NCBI GenBank assembly: GCA_005798905.1
Contig: SYIK01000002.1
Coordinates: forward strand, 1-55,872
Length of the DNA stretch: 55,872 nucleotides
Source: Bacteroidota bacterium
Lineage (GTDB): Bacteria; Bacteroidota; Bacteroidia; Chitinophagales; Chitinophagaceae
Reading direction: 5' to 3'
The notes under the pieces are model-generated. The model saw nothing but the letters and a program-made list of their open reading frames with translations, was not told where the DNA came from and did no database searches. Shown here piece after piece: positions 36,418-46,853 of the stretch. Numbering within the stretch: position 1 is the stretch's first letter; each line of letters starts with the position of its first letter. The translations under genes were made by a program, and so were the position numbers.

Positions 36418-37038
36418 TTAATAGCTAATAACAGAATCGATTGTTTGCCCGCAACGAAGCATACCTTTCCCGTATTTCTTATCATACAAGCCGAGGTACG
36501 GATTTCGTCTATTTTCCATTTCATGGTTTTTACTTAACCAAAAAGCAGATATTTCGTATTGGTTTAATGCCATTGGGCATTCCTGGTAATAAATTTGTGC
36601 GGCGCTGTATTTCGCCAATTTCAACAATTCTAAAGTTTGCTGAGATAACAAATTGAATGAAGCTCGTTTTTCATCAATGTTTTCATCTAATGTCATTCCC
36701 AAAGTTTCATCTTTCAGAATGTTCGCTTTGTTTTTCACTTCCTTAAACAAAATAGAATCTGTTTTGAAATCTTGCAAATTCAATCTATCCAATAAAACAA
36801 TAAAAGTTGTTGCACTTTCATTTATTGCAGCTGTATCCCAATTTACGAATGCTTCGGATAATTCATAATATCCGTCCATCAACATAGAAAAAGAAAGATT
36901 CGATTCTGAGTTATGATTGTTCAAAACAAATGCAACTTTATCAGAATCCGAAGGATTATTCTTTGATTTAAAAACAAATTTCCACAAAACAAAAACGCTA
37001 ATTAATAAGGCTGCAATGTACAGAACCTGCTTTTTCAT
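36418..37038 (-). CDS. DUF3347 domain protein, probable periplasmic or membrane-anchored copper-binding protein
   Basis: A 206-residue protein with one N-terminal transmembrane anchor (about residues 4-20). The rest is a DUF3347 domain: a helical first part ('MDGYYELSEAFVNWDTAAINESA') and a C-terminal 'CPMALNQYEISAFWLS...' then 'NPYLG...MLRCG' pattern. These conserved Cys and Met residues are shared with the copper-binding C-terminal domains of CusB-like proteins. I start at the ATG at 37038; a longer frame to 37080 adds 14 unlikely residues. No copper pump is adjacent. Confidence 0.75.
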   Translation of the reverse strand: MKKQVLYIAALLISVFVLWKFVFKSKNNPSDSDKVAFVLNNHNSESNLSFSMLMDGYYELSEAFVNWDTAAINESATTFIVLLDRLNLQDFKTDSILFKEVKNKANILKDETLGMTLDENIDEKRASFNLLSQQTLELLKLAKYSAAQIYYQECPMALNQYEISAFWLSKNHEMENRRNPYLGLYDKKYGKGMLRCGQTIDSVISY

Positions 37039-37143
37039 TTCACTAGTTTTTACAAAGTTAATAAATCCCATTAAACGCAAGAAATGGAAATAGCAAAAAA
37101 TTGTTTCTACATTTGCGCCTCATTTATATTAAAATCCAGAAAA

Positions 37144-39111
37144 ATGTTGGCAGGTTTTACAAATGTTACGTTCGAATTTGGCGCTAGAGCAATCGTAGAA
37201 GATTCCACTTGGCATATTCAACCAGGTGAACGAATTGGATTGATTGGTTACAACGGAACCGGAAAATCAACTTTATTGAAACTGTTAGTGGGTGAATACC
37301 TTCCATCAAAAGGATCGGTTGAAAGAAGCCGAACAACTTCAATTGGCTATTTGCACCAAGACCTTTTGAGCTTTGATACCAACGATTCTATTTTGCAAGT
37401 TGCACTTGGAGCTTTTGAAAAAATTTTACAATTAGAAATTGAAATAGAAGAATTAGGAAAAGAATTAGAAAAAACCGGTGATGAAAAAATTTTACACGAT
37501 TACAGCGACAAACTGCACGAATTAGAAACTTTGGGCGGATACAACATTCATCACAAAACCGAAGAAGTTTTGCAGGGATTGGGTTTCCCAAATGAAGATT
37601 TAAAAAGACCATATAAAGAATTCAGTGGTGGCTGGCGTATGCGGGTATTGCTTGCCAAAATGATTTTGCAACAACCCGACTTATTATTATTGGATGAGCC
37701 AACGAATCACTTGGATCTTCCATCAATTGAATGGTTGGAAAAATATTTGTTGCATTATCAGGGATCAGTAGTTATTGTAAGTCATGATAAATATTTTTTG
37801 AATCGAATGGTTACAAAAATTGTTGAAGTATATCAACAGCAGCTACATATTTACAACGGCAATTTTGATTATTACGAAAAAGAAAAAGCCATTCGAATTG
37901 AGATGCAACAAAAAGCATATGAAAATCAACAAGATTACATTCGCCAAAATGAAAGATTGGTAGAACGATTTAGAGCCAAAGCCAGCAAAGCTGCCATGGC
38001 ACAGAGTATTATAAAAAAATTGGATAAATTAGAACGCATCGAAGATTCGGAATTAGAACGCCCAAATATTAAAATAAATTTTAGAGTTGATAAAACTCCC
38101 GGAAGAGTTTTGGTAGAATTGACAAATGTTTCAAAAGCATTTGGTGAAAATGTGATTATTAAAAATTCATCCATTGAAATTGACAGAGGCGATAAAATTG
38201 CTTTGATTGGAGCCAACGGAAAAGGTAAATCTACGTTGCTGCGCATACTTGCTGGAGTAGAAAATTTTACAAATGGAAATAGAAAATGGGGGCATAATGT
38301 AGAAGAAAGTTTTTATGCACAACATCAGTTGGAAGCATTGAATATTAACAACTCCATTTTGGATGAGATGAAAGAATGTGGCAGCCAGATGAATGATTTG
38401 GAGTTGCGTGCATTATTGGGTTGCTTTCTTTTCAGTGGAGATGATGCTGATAAAAAAATAAAAATATTAAGTGGTGGTGAAAAAGCAAGAGTTGCCTTAG
38501 CAAAGGTTATTGTGAGCAAAGCAAACTTTTTGATGCTGGATGAGCCGACCAATCACTTGGACATGCACAGTTGCGATTTGTTGATAGAAGCACTAAATCG
38601 CTACGAAGGAAGTATCATTCTTGTCAGCCACGACCGCTATTTTGTATCTAAAACTGCAAACAAAATTTGGGAAATTGTTGATCACCAAATAAAAGAATTT
38701 AAAGGTGGATATGAGGAATGGATTGCTTGGAAAGAAAGAATGGCAAAGCAGGAAATGGAATTGAAAAAAAATCAAAACACCAAAAATTTACCTGCCGATC
38801 AAAGTAAAAAAAAACAACAACCAATTACAAAACCGGTAGCTATAACGCATAGCCCGATTGATAAAGAATTAAAAAAAGAATTGCAAAAACTGCAAAAACA
38901 ATTTCAACAAGTGGAAGAAAAAATTTCATTGCTAAATAAACAGAAAATTGAAATAGAAAATTCATTAACTAATCCTTCCATCTATTTGGACAAAGAAAAA
39001 TTTAAAGAAACAGAAACTGCATATAAGAAAACGTCGAATGATTTAATGACCGTTAATATTGAATATGAAAAACTATTCGAAGAGATTGTCAAATTAGAAT
39101 CACAAAAATAG
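37144..39111 (+). CDS. ABC-F family ATPase
   Basis: A 655-residue soluble protein with two ABC nucleotide-binding domains and no membrane segment. Walker A motifs are 'GYNGTGKST' (about 35-43) and 'GANGKGKST' (about 356-364); Walker B motifs are 'LLLLDEPTNHLD' and 'LMLDEPTNHLD'; signatures 'FSGGWRMRVLLAK' and 'LSGGEKARVALAK'. The C-terminal ~95 residues are Lys/Glu-rich coiled coil. ABC-F proteins act at the ribosomal E site. I start at the ATG at 37144, as the 20 residues of the longer frame are not conserved. Confidence 0.9.
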   Translation: MLAGFTNVTFEFGARAIVEDSTWHIQPGERIGLIGYNGTGKSTLLKLLVGEYLPSKGSVERSRTTSIGYLHQDLLSFDTNDSILQVALGAFEKILQLEIEIEELGKELEKTGDEKILHDYSDKLHELETLGGYNIHHKTEEVLQGLGFPNEDLKRPYKEFSGGWRMRVLLAKMILQQPDLLLLDEPTNHLDLPSIEWLEKYLLHYQGSVVIVSHDKYFLNRMVTKIVEVYQQQLHIYNGNFDYYEKEKAIRIEMQQKAYENQQDYIRQNERLVERFRAKASKAAMAQSIIKKLDKLERIEDSELERPNIKINFRVDKTPGRVLVELTNVSKAFGENVIIKNSSIEIDRGDKIALIGANGKGKSTLLRILAGVENFTNGNRKWGHNVEESFYAQHQLEALNINNSILDEMKECGSQMNDLELRALLGCFLFSGDDADKKIKILSGGEKARVALAKVIVSKANFLMLDEPTNHLDMHSCDLLIEALNRYEGSIILVSHDRYFVSKTANKIWEIVDHQIKEFKGGYEEWIAWKERMAKQEMELKKNQNTKNLPADQSKKKQQPITKPVAITHSPIDKELKKELQKLQKQFQQVEEKISLLNKQKIEIENSLTNPSIYLDKEKFKETETAYKKTSNDLMTVNIEYEKLFEEIVKLESQK

Positions 39112-39117
39112 GTATGG

Positions 39118-40773
39118 TCAACATCCAATTTTCTCATTCACGATTTTCAAAATTTCATTTTCCAAAGAAATTGTTTTGCTTTCAATTTCTTTTCCTTTCG
39201 CAATTATTTCATCAACAAAATTTTTATCATCGTAGCCGGCTGCATTTATACGAACATTAAGAAATGCGCCCATCACTGCGCTGCGTGCACAAAGAGCTCC
39301 AACACCTGCATCAGAAACTGAATTTGGATTTCCTAATTGCGCCATCGCTTTTATAACTTCTAAACTGTTGAAAGTTGTTTGCATTACTTTAAATGGAACT
39401 TCAATTGCAAATTTTGTTGCTGCTTGAATTGCATTTTTTCTATCCAACTTTTCTTTATCTGTAGTTTTTGGCAATGACATTGCATTCATTATTTGATTGA
39501 ATGCTTTTGTGTCGAGATCAACAAATTTCAACAATTCATTTTTACAATTTTCACCACGCTCTGCCCAATTGGAAAATTCTTCCCAACGATTGTCCCAACC
39601 TTTTTTATGGGAAGAAAGATTGGCAACCATTGTTGCTAACGATGCCCCCAATGCGCCCATGTATGCTGCAATAGAACCGCCACCCGGCGCAGGACTTTCA
39701 CTTGCAGTTTCATCTGCAAAATCGTTCAATTGCATACTAATTAATTTGCTGTCAGCTTTATCTTGTAACATATATTCAATTATTTTTTCGTTTGGATTAA
39801 AAGGATTTAATTCATCCAATCCTAATGATTTTACTGCAATTTTTATCAACTCTTTTTCAGAAATGCCAAGCGATCTTTTTTGTTTTTTTAAAAAATATTT
39901 TCCCGCATCTAAAATAGATTTTAATGGAATGAGTCCAACTAATTCGCTTCCCGTAACGCGAATTCCTCTTTCATTTGCTTTTTTACAAACTTCGTCAAAA
40001 GCAATATGCACAGGCGTTACATTGATGTTGGTTAAGTTGATTGAAATTTGAGCAATTCCATATTCTTCAATAAACCATCCAATTGCTTTTACACATTTCA
40101 GCGAACCGGGCTGAACGACTTCTTCGCCTTTTTCATTTTTTATTTTTCTTCCAGCTTCCCGTACATCAAATGCAATAGCATTGGCACGCCTCGTTGAAGT
40201 TGTATTTAGATTTACATTATAAGCTACCAAAAAATCTCTTGCGCCAATTACTGTTGCTCCTCGTTTTGCATCAAATTCTGCTGGCCCAAAATCCGGTTTC
40301 CATTCCGGCTCTTTTATTTTTTTAAAAAAACCTTCGTACTCTCCTGCTCTGATAACTGATAAATTATTTCTTTCTTTTTTTTCTTGCGCCGCTTCGTACA
40401 AATAAATTGGAAGTTGTAATTCTGTTCCTACTTTTTCTGCTAATTTTTTTGCCCAAGCTGCCGTTTCTTCCATTGAAATATTTGCAATGGGTATAAGTGG
40501 ACAAACATCCGTAGCACCCATTCTTGGATGTTCGCCTTTGTGATTTTGCATATCAATTAATTCTCCTGCTTTTTTTATTGCGCTAAAAGCAGCTTCTACA
40601 ACAGCTTCTGGAGTTCCAACAAAAGTTACTACTGTTCTATTTGTGGCTTTTCCGGGATCTACATTTAACAAACGAACGCCTGAAACCATTTCAATTTGAT
40701 CGGTAATTTCTTTAATCAATTTTAAATCAACTCCTTCGCTAAAATTGGGAACACATTCAATAAGTTGTTGCAT
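39118..40773 (-). CDS. ftcD: Bifunctional glutamate formimidoyltransferase/formimidoyltetrahydrofolate cyclodeaminase
   Basis: This 551-residue fusion ends histidine breakdown. The N-terminal ~330 residues are the formiminotransferase ('ECVPNFSEGVDLKLIKEI' at residues 5-22; 'HKGEHPRMGATDVCPL' at about 80-95), moving the formimino group from N-formimino-glutamate to tetrahydrofolate. The C-terminal ~200 residues are the cyclodeaminase ('SPAPGGGSIAAYMGALGAS' at about 363-381), releasing ammonia. The two activities are fused as in mammals. It is the last gene of the hut operon, nine bases after hutI. Confidence 0.92.
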   Translation of the reverse strand: MQQLIECVPNFSEGVDLKLIKEITDQIEMVSGVRLLNVDPGKATNRTVVTFVGTPEAVVEAAFSAIKKAGELIDMQNHKGEHPRMGATDVCPLIPIANISMEETAAWAKKLAEKVGTELQLPIYLYEAAQEKKERNNLSVIRAGEYEGFFKKIKEPEWKPDFGPAEFDAKRGATVIGARDFLVAYNVNLNTTSTRRANAIAFDVREAGRKIKNEKGEEVVQPGSLKCVKAIGWFIEEYGIAQISINLTNINVTPVHIAFDEVCKKANERGIRVTGSELVGLIPLKSILDAGKYFLKKQKRSLGISEKELIKIAVKSLGLDELNPFNPNEKIIEYMLQDKADSKLISMQLNDFADETASESPAPGGGSIAAYMGALGASLATMVANLSSHKKGWDNRWEEFSNWAERGENCKNELLKFVDLDTKAFNQIMNAMSLPKTTDKEKLDRKNAIQAATKFAIEVPFKVMQTTFNSLEVIKAMAQLGNPNSVSDAGVGALCARSAVMGAFLNVRINAAGYDDKNFVDEIIAKGKEIESKTISLENEILKIVNEKIGC

Positions 40774-40782
40774 AATTTTATT

Positions 40783-42027
40783 TTAATGAGAAATAAATTC
40801 TCCATTCAACATTACTTTATCAATTAAATTATTTCCGAAAGAATAAGGCAATAAAGAAAGATTTGAAATGGGTTTCGTAAAAATCAAATTCGCTTTTTTA
40901 CCCACAGAAATACTTCCCAATTCTTTTTCCAATTCCATTGCAAAAGCGCCATTAATTGTTGCTGCATTTATAGCTTCCTCTGGCAACATTTTCATAGCAA
41001 TACAGCTCATTGCAATTACTAAATTCATATTGCCGGATGGCGACGAACCGGGATTAAAATCACTAGCTAATGCAATGGCACAGCCTGCATCAATTAATTT
41101 TCTTGCTGGCTGAAAAGGCATTTGTAAAAAAAAAGCGGCCGTTGGTAATAGCGTTCCAATTGTGTTGGAATTAGAAAGTAAAGCAATTGTTTTTTCATCC
41201 ATTTTTTCTAAATGATCAACAGAAATTGCATTTAATTTAACACCAATTTCTACACCTCCGGAAAGAGATAATTGATTGGCGTGTAATTTTGTTTTCAATC
41301 CAAATTTCTTTGCAGCATTGCAAATAATTTCTGTTTCATCCGGTGAAAAAAATCCGTTTTCACAAAATACATCTACATAATCAGCCAATTTTTCTTTTGC
41401 AATTACAGTCAACATTTCATTTATGATTAAATCAATATATCCTTGGTGATTTTCTTTGAATGCTAACGGATAAGTATGCGCTCCCAAAAAAGTTGCTTTG
41501 ATTGTAAGATTCGATTTTTCTTTTAATTTTTTTATTACACGCAACATTTTTAATTCACCTTCAACGGATAAGCCATAACCACTTTTTATTTCTATTGCAC
41601 CGGTTCCCATTTGTGCAACTTCTTCCAATCTTTTCCATGCCAATTCAAAAAGCTGTTCTTCCGATGTTGCATTTAATTTATTTGCTGAATTAAGAATTCC
41701 ACCACCTTTCGCAGCAATCTCAGCATAACTTAATCCTTTTATTTTGTCAACAAATTCATCATCGCGATTAGCTGCAAAAACAAGATGGGTGTGGCTATCA
41801 CACCAAGCAGGAAGAATAAATTGTTGCGCAGCATCAATTTTATTTTTACAACACAATTCTGATTTTGACAACTTATCCATTTTTCCAAATGCTGCAATAA
41901 TTCCATTTTCAATTAAAAGAAAAGCATTTTCAATACAAGGAAGTTCCGCCAATTCTTTTCCGCGAAGTAATTTGGTTTCTTTGCGTACACCGCACAACTG
42001 CTTTATGTTTACAATAAGTGTTGTCAT
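40783..42027 (-). CDS. hutI: Imidazolonepropionase
   Basis: HutI hydrolyses imidazolone-5-propionate to N-formimino-glutamate. The 414-residue amidohydrolase has the metal-binding 'DSHTHLVFAANRDDEF' at about residues 70-85, 'GAHTYPLAFKEN' at about 178-189, 'KLHANQLS' and 'SDFNPGSSPSGN' near 315-326. I start at the ATG at 42027, which overlaps the stop of the upstream Mur ligase gene as ATGA; this supports translational coupling. A longer frame to 42099 would overlap that gene by 76 bases. Confidence 0.93.
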   Translation of the reverse strand: MTTLIVNIKQLCGVRKETKLLRGKELAELPCIENAFLLIENGIIAAFGKMDKLSKSELCCKNKIDAAQQFILPAWCDSHTHLVFAANRDDEFVDKIKGLSYAEIAAKGGGILNSANKLNATSEEQLFELAWKRLEEVAQMGTGAIEIKSGYGLSVEGELKMLRVIKKLKEKSNLTIKATFLGAHTYPLAFKENHQGYIDLIINEMLTVIAKEKLADYVDVFCENGFFSPDETEIICNAAKKFGLKTKLHANQLSLSGGVEIGVKLNAISVDHLEKMDEKTIALLSNSNTIGTLLPTAAFFLQMPFQPARKLIDAGCAIALASDFNPGSSPSGNMNLVIAMSCIAMKMLPEEAINAATINGAFAMELEKELGSISVGKKANLIFTKPISNLSLLPYSFGNNLIDKVMLNGEFISH

Positions 42028-43400
42028 AAATTTTTCCATATCTCTTTTGCAAAATCTTCCAAAGATGGATCTCTTGCGCCCATTAGCAATAGTACGCAAT
42101 TATTAGAAAGATGAGGTTGAACAGCTGCAAGAAATTCATTTCGATTTTCAACAAAAAAAGCAGTTGCCTTTTTTATTTTTAAATCTTGTATTAAATCATT
42201 TGCAGAAATATCTTTTGAAGCTGTGCCTCCTGCATAAAATATTTCACTCATCCAAATTTCATCTTCGGGGCGCAACGCATTTGCTATTTCCTGCACAAAA
42301 TCAGCTCGTAAAAATTTTGTTGGCGTATATCCGTGTGGCTGAAACCAAGCAATAACTTTTGGCGAAAGTAGTTGACAAGCTTTTATACTTGCAGCACATT
42401 TTGCAGGATTATGCGCATAATCATCAATCAAACAAATACCCTTTTTACTTCCCAAAATTTGGTGTCTGCGATAAATACCTTCATAACCCAAAAGCGCAGC
42501 AGCACTAGTTTCCAGATTTACTCCCGCCAACTTTGCCGCAGCAATTGCAGCTAATGCATTTTCCATATTATGTTTGCCAATTGCATTAATTGAAAAAGAA
42601 ATATCCTGAATAGCAAACTCTATTTTTTCTGAATTTTGGTTGAAATTTTTTGCGACTAATCCGAAGGTGCTTTCAGCATCAATCGAAAAATCCTGATTTA
42701 TATTTTGAGAAAAAGTTGTTGCTAAATTATTCGATTGATTTACAATAAAATTTTTACAATTTGATTTAAAGATTTTAAATATTTCAATCAGTTCATTTAT
42801 TTCTTTATGATCTTTTTCAATATTCAGCAACACGCCAATTGCTGATTTGTATTGAGTAATTGAACCATCACTTTCATCAGCTTCAATTACCAACCAATCT
42901 CCGTTTCCAATTTTCGCATTTCCTATTTTTCCTTTTTTTTGCAAACTCACCAAACCTGCACCACTTATAATACTGGGACCAAGTTGCGCATATTCCAAAA
43001 TGGTAAACAACATTGCAGCAGTTGTACTTTTTCCGGAAGTGCCGGCTATGGCAATTGTTTTTTTTTCGGCTGCAATCATTGCCAACAATTCGCTGCGTTT
43101 TAAAATTGGAATATTTAATTGTTTCGCTTTCAAAACCTCGTCAATCGTATCTTCTATTGCCGTGCTGACAATTACTAAGTCAGTGTTTTCATTTATGCCA
43201 GAAGCATCTTGTAAAAAACACTTTATCTTTTCTGCTTCTAATTTTTCTTTTGTTTCATTATAAATTTCGGGAAGAAAATAACGATCCGATCCACAAACAT
43301 TTTTACCAATTCCTTGAAGATATTGTGCCAAAGCACTCATGCCGGTACCGGCAATACCGATGAAAAAAATATGTTGAAACTTATTGAGTGAAGGAATCAT
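42024..43400 (-). CDS. Mur ligase family protein, MurC-like paralogue within the hut operon
   Basis: A 458-residue protein with the three-domain Mur ligase layout. Residues 10-28 carry the UDP-binding glycine turn 'FFIGIAGTGMSALAQYL'; the ATP P-loop is 'IAGTSGKSTT' at about 117-126 (MurC has GTHGKTT); 'EADESDGSI' and 'LNIEKDHKE' follow; 'GKHNMENALAAIAAAKLAGV' and 'LIDDYAHNPAK' match MurC. The segment that reads F-Q-P-H-R-Y-T-R-T in MurC is F-Q-P-H-G-Y-T-P-T here. It therefore probably joins an amino acid or peptide to another acid, but the substrate is unclear. It abuts hutU and overlaps hutI, firmly inside the operon. Confidence 0.82.
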   Translation of the reverse strand: MIPSLNKFQHIFFIGIAGTGMSALAQYLQGIGKNVCGSDRYFLPEIYNETKEKLEAEKIKCFLQDASGINENTDLVIVSTAIEDTIDEVLKAKQLNIPILKRSELLAMIAAEKKTIAIAGTSGKSTTAAMLFTILEYAQLGPSIISGAGLVSLQKKGKIGNAKIGNGDWLVIEADESDGSITQYKSAIGVLLNIEKDHKEINELIEIFKIFKSNCKNFIVNQSNNLATTFSQNINQDFSIDAESTFGLVAKNFNQNSEKIEFAIQDISFSINAIGKHNMENALAAIAAAKLAGVNLETSAAALLGYEGIYRRHQILGSKKGICLIDDYAHNPAKCAASIKACQLLSPKVIAWFQPHGYTPTKFLRADFVQEIANALRPEDEIWMSEIFYAGGTASKDISANDLIQDLKIKKATAFFVENRNEFLAAVQPHLSNNCVLLLMGARDPSLEDFAKEIWKNL

Positions 43401-45068
43401 TTATTTCAATATTTCTTCCAAATCTAATCCATTCTCCGTTGCAGTTTCTTTTGCAAGTTCGTAGCCGGCATCTGCATGTCGAATGACACCAATACCCGGA
43501 TCGTTGCGTAAAACACGCTTCAATCTTTTCGCAGCTTCTTCTGTTCCATCTGCAACTATTACCATTCCGGAATGAATGCTGTAACCCATTCCCACACCAC
43601 CTCCATGATGCAAACTAACCCAACTTGCACCGCCTGCCGTACTTAATAATGCATTTAAAATTGGCCAATCAGCCACTGCATCGCTTCCGTCCATCATTGA
43701 CTCTGTTTCTCTGTTTGGTGATGCAACGGAACCTGTATCTAAATGATCGCGACCAATTACAATTGGTGCTTTTACTTTTCCTGTTTTTACCAATTCGTTA
43801 AATGCAAGCCCTGCTTTTTCTCTTTCCCCTTGGCCTAACCAACAAATACGAGCGGGTAAACCTTGAAAAACAATTTTTTCTTTTGCCATTTTCATCCAAC
43901 GAATCAATCCTTTATTTTCCGGAAACATTTTTAAAATAAGTTCGTCGGTAACTGCAATATCATTAGGAACTCCACTTAAAGCAGCCCAACGAAAAGGGCC
44001 TTTGCCTTCGCAAAATAATGGACGAATGTAAGCAGGTACAAATCCGGGAAAATCGAAAGCATTTTCCAAGCCTTGTTCTTTTGCTCTTGCTCGAATATTA
44101 TTGCCATAATCAAATGTTATTGCGCCTTTACTTTTTAATGCTAACATGAGTTGTACATGTTGAAATATGCTTTTATATGCTAGTTCTAAATATTTTTTTG
44201 AATTTTCTTCTCTTAAAACAACTGCTTCGTCTTGCGAAATTTCGTGTGGCCAATAACCAACTAATGGATCGTGTGCAGAAGTTTGATCCGTCAATGTATC
44301 CGGAATAATATTTCTTTCCAATAATCTTTCTAATAAATTGACTGCATTACAACAAACAGCAATACTTATCACTTTGTTTTTCAATTTTGCATCAATCGCA
44401 AAATCAATTGCTTCATCAATATTTTCGAAAACAACATCACAATATTTTGTTGCAATTCGTTTATCAATTCTCCATTTTTCTACTTCTGCAATTAATGCAA
44501 CACCTTCATTCATGGTAATTGCCAAAGGTTGCGCACCTCCCATTCCGCCAAGCCCTGCGGTTACATGCAGTGTTCCTTTTAGTGTGCCGCCAAAATGTTT
44601 ATCGGCAATAGCTGCATATGTTTCGTAAGTTCCTTGAACAATTCCTTGCGAGCCAATATAAATCCAAGAGCCTGCCGTCATTTGGCCATACATGATTAAT
44701 CCCTTTTTTTCCAATTCATCAAAATGTTCCCAGTTTGCCCAATTAGGAACTAATTGAGAATTTGAAATTAAAACTCGTGGTGCATCACTATGTGTTTTTA
44801 AAATTCCAACAGGTTTTCCACTTTGAATGAGTAGCGATTCATCATTCTCTAAAATTTTTAATGAAGCAATAATTTTATCAAGTGCTGCAAAATTTCTTGC
44901 TGCTTTTCCACGACCACCGTAAACAATTAAATCGTCGGGACGTTCGGCAACTTCGGGATTTAAATTATTCAATAACATGCGCAAAGCCGCTTCTTGAATC
45001 CATCCTTTGCAAGTAAGTTCGGAACCTATTGGTGTTTTATATTTTACCGGATCGTAATTTGTAGACAT
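43401..45068 (-). CDS. hutU: Urocanate hydratase
   Basis: HutU hydrates urocanate to imidazolone propionate with tightly bound NAD+. The 555-residue length is normal. The NAD-binding glycine motif is '[15 protein letters not shown]' at about residues 170-184, and the active-site Cys is in the '[17 protein letters not shown]' region at about 412-428. It is the second gene after hutH (31-base gap). Confidence 0.95.
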   Translation of the reverse strand: MSTNYDPVKYKTPIGSELTCKGWIQEAALRMLLNNLNPEVAERPDDLIVYGGRGKAARNFAALDKIIASLKILENDESLLIQSGKPVGILKTHSDAPRVLISNSQLVPNWANWEHFDELEKKGLIMYGQMTAGSWIYIGSQGIVQGTYETYAAIADKHFGGTLKGTLHVTAGLGGMGGAQPLAITMNEGVALIAEVEKWRIDKRIATKYCDVVFENIDEAIDFAIDAKLKNKVISIAVCCNAVNLLERLLERNIIPDTLTDQTSAHDPLVGYWPHEISQDEAVVLREENSKKYLELAYKSIFQHVQLMLALKSKGAITFDYGNNIRARAKEQGLENAFDFPGFVPAYIRPLFCEGKGPFRWAALSGVPNDIAVTDELILKMFPENKGLIRWMKMAKEKIVFQGLPARICWLGQGEREKAGLAFNELVKTGKVKAPIVIGRDHLDTGSVASPNRETESMMDGSDAVADWPILNALLSTAGGASWVSLHHGGGVGMGYSIHSGMVIVADGTEEAAKRLKRVLRNDPGIGVIRHADAGYELAKETATENGLDLEEILK

Positions 45069-45099
45069 TTATTTATTCTTTGAACTTAATAAATATTTT

Positions 45100-46662
45100 T
45101 TATAAACTAAAAGAAGGAAATCCATCGTTGAGCAAAATGTTTTTTTCTTTTGCAAATGCATTTACTTTTTCAACAAAAGAAAAATTTTGAATTAGCGATG
45201 TTGCTTTATTTATATCGTCAGCAAAAATTCTGTCTTCTGTTGCAAAGCTTACAAATTCACGCAAATAAGTACAAGCAAATTCCAACACTTCACTGCTCTT
45301 TAACGGTTTTCTAAATTCAATTGCTTGACAAGCACTCATTAATTCAATTGCCAAAATGTATTCTAAATTATCCAACACTTTGTTGAGCTTTCTTCCACTA
45401 ATACTGCCCATGCTTACATGATCTTCTTGCCCCAGCGAAGTAGGAATACTATCCGCACTTGCCGGAAAACAAAGCGTTTTATTTTCTGTAACCAAGGCGG
45501 CAGTTGTGTATTGCGGAATCATAAATCCACTATTCAATCCCAAATCTTTCATCAACAACATGGGCAATCCCCATTTCCCTTCCAATAATGAATAACATCT
45601 TCGATCCGAAATATTCCCAATTTCTGAAGCAGCAAAACAAGCATAATCCAACGGCAAAGCCAATGGTTGTCCATGAAAATTACCTCCGCTTATTGTATCA
45701 TTTTCCGAAAAAATAATGGGATTATCTGTAACAGCATTCAATTCTATTTCTGTTAATTCTTTCAAATGCAACCAAGCATTTCTACTTGCACCATGCACTT
45801 GCGGCATGCAACGCAAACTGTACGGATCTTGTACTCTTCCGCAATCGACATGACTTTGCATAATGGCAGAATCATTTAATAATAAACGAAGTCGCTGTGC
45901 TACTAATTTACTTCCTTCAAAAGGACGAAGCTGATGCAACCGTTCATCGAAAGGTGCTTTTGTTCCTGTTAATGCTTCTAAACTAATAGCACCAATAATA
46001 TCTGCAGCTTCCAAACAATTATGCATTCTGAAAACTGCTTTTGCTGCATGTGCCAAAATAAATTGTGTGCCATTAATAAGTGCCAACCCTTCTTTTGGTC
46101 CAAGTTGAATAGGTTGCAATCCTTCTTTTTGCAACATTGCTGTTGAAGAAATTTTTTCTCCATTATAAAAAACTTCTCCCAAACCAATTAATGGTAAAAA
46201 CAAATGTGCCAATGGAGCCAAATCGCCACTTGCTCCCACGCTGCCTTTTTCGGGAACAACAGGAATTATATTTTTTTCGATATGCCAAATAATTCTTTCG
46301 AGTGTTTTTAATTGAACGCCAGAATAGCCTTGCGCTAACGAATGCACTTTTGTAATCAACATCATTTTGGCTATTTCTATTGAAATGGATTCACCTACAC
46401 CAACACTATGACTTTGTAAAATTTTATATTGAAGCAACGCCGTATCTTCTGCAGAAATTGGCGTATTTGCTAAAATGCCAAAACCTGTATTGACACCATA
46501 AACCGTTTTATTTTTATCTACAATTTGCTGAACTTGTTCTTGGCTTTTATTGATTTTCCCAATCGTTTCTTTGTTTAAAACACCATTTAATTTTCCTGAA
46601 CAAATTGCAATTAAACGAGCAATTGTAAGCTTGTCGAAACCATAATTAAATTCATGCGGCAT
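45100..46662 (-). CDS. hutH: Histidine ammonia-lyase
   Basis: HutH removes ammonia from histidine to give urocanate. The self-forming MIO prosthetic group comes from Ala-Ser-Gly in 'GSVGASGDLAPLAHL' at about residues 138-152. The 520-residue protein also has 'YSLRCMPQVHGASR' at about 280-293 and 'NPIIFSENDTISGGNFHGQPLAL' at about 312-334. I start at the ATG at 46662; a TTG 21 bases upstream is possible. It opens the operon; a TTACTTTG about 20 bases before the ATG is a loose -7 candidate. Confidence 0.94.
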   Translation of the reverse strand: MPHEFNYGFDKLTIARLIAICSGKLNGVLNKETIGKINKSQEQVQQIVDKNKTVYGVNTGFGILANTPISAEDTALLQYKILQSHSVGVGESISIEIAKMMLITKVHSLAQGYSGVQLKTLERIIWHIEKNIIPVVPEKGSVGASGDLAPLAHLFLPLIGLGEVFYNGEKISSTAMLQKEGLQPIQLGPKEGLALINGTQFILAHAAKAVFRMHNCLEAADIIGAISLEALTGTKAPFDERLHQLRPFEGSKLVAQRLRLLLNDSAIMQSHVDCGRVQDPYSLRCMPQVHGASRNAWLHLKELTEIELNAVTDNPIIFSENDTISGGNFHGQPLALPLDYACFAASEIGNISDRRCYSLLEGKWGLPMLLMKDLGLNSGFMIPQYTTAALVTENKTLCFPASADSIPTSLGQEDHVSMGSISGRKLNKVLDNLEYILAIELMSACQAIEFRKPLKSSEVLEFACTYLREFVSFATEDRIFADDINKATSLIQNFSFVEKVNAFAKEKNILLNDGFPSFSL

Positions 46663-46853
46663 AAAGAAAAAATTAGCACTCAAAGTAAATGAATAAGTTA
46701 ATAAATTCCTAATTGAATGGATGCTTTAAGTACTTCATCATATATAAAAATTAAAAGTTATATTACATCGTCAAACAACAACCGACTGTTGACCTCTTCC
46801 CAAAAAACTATTGAACTTTTATTAACAAGAATAGAAGTATTGAAAAAAAATAG

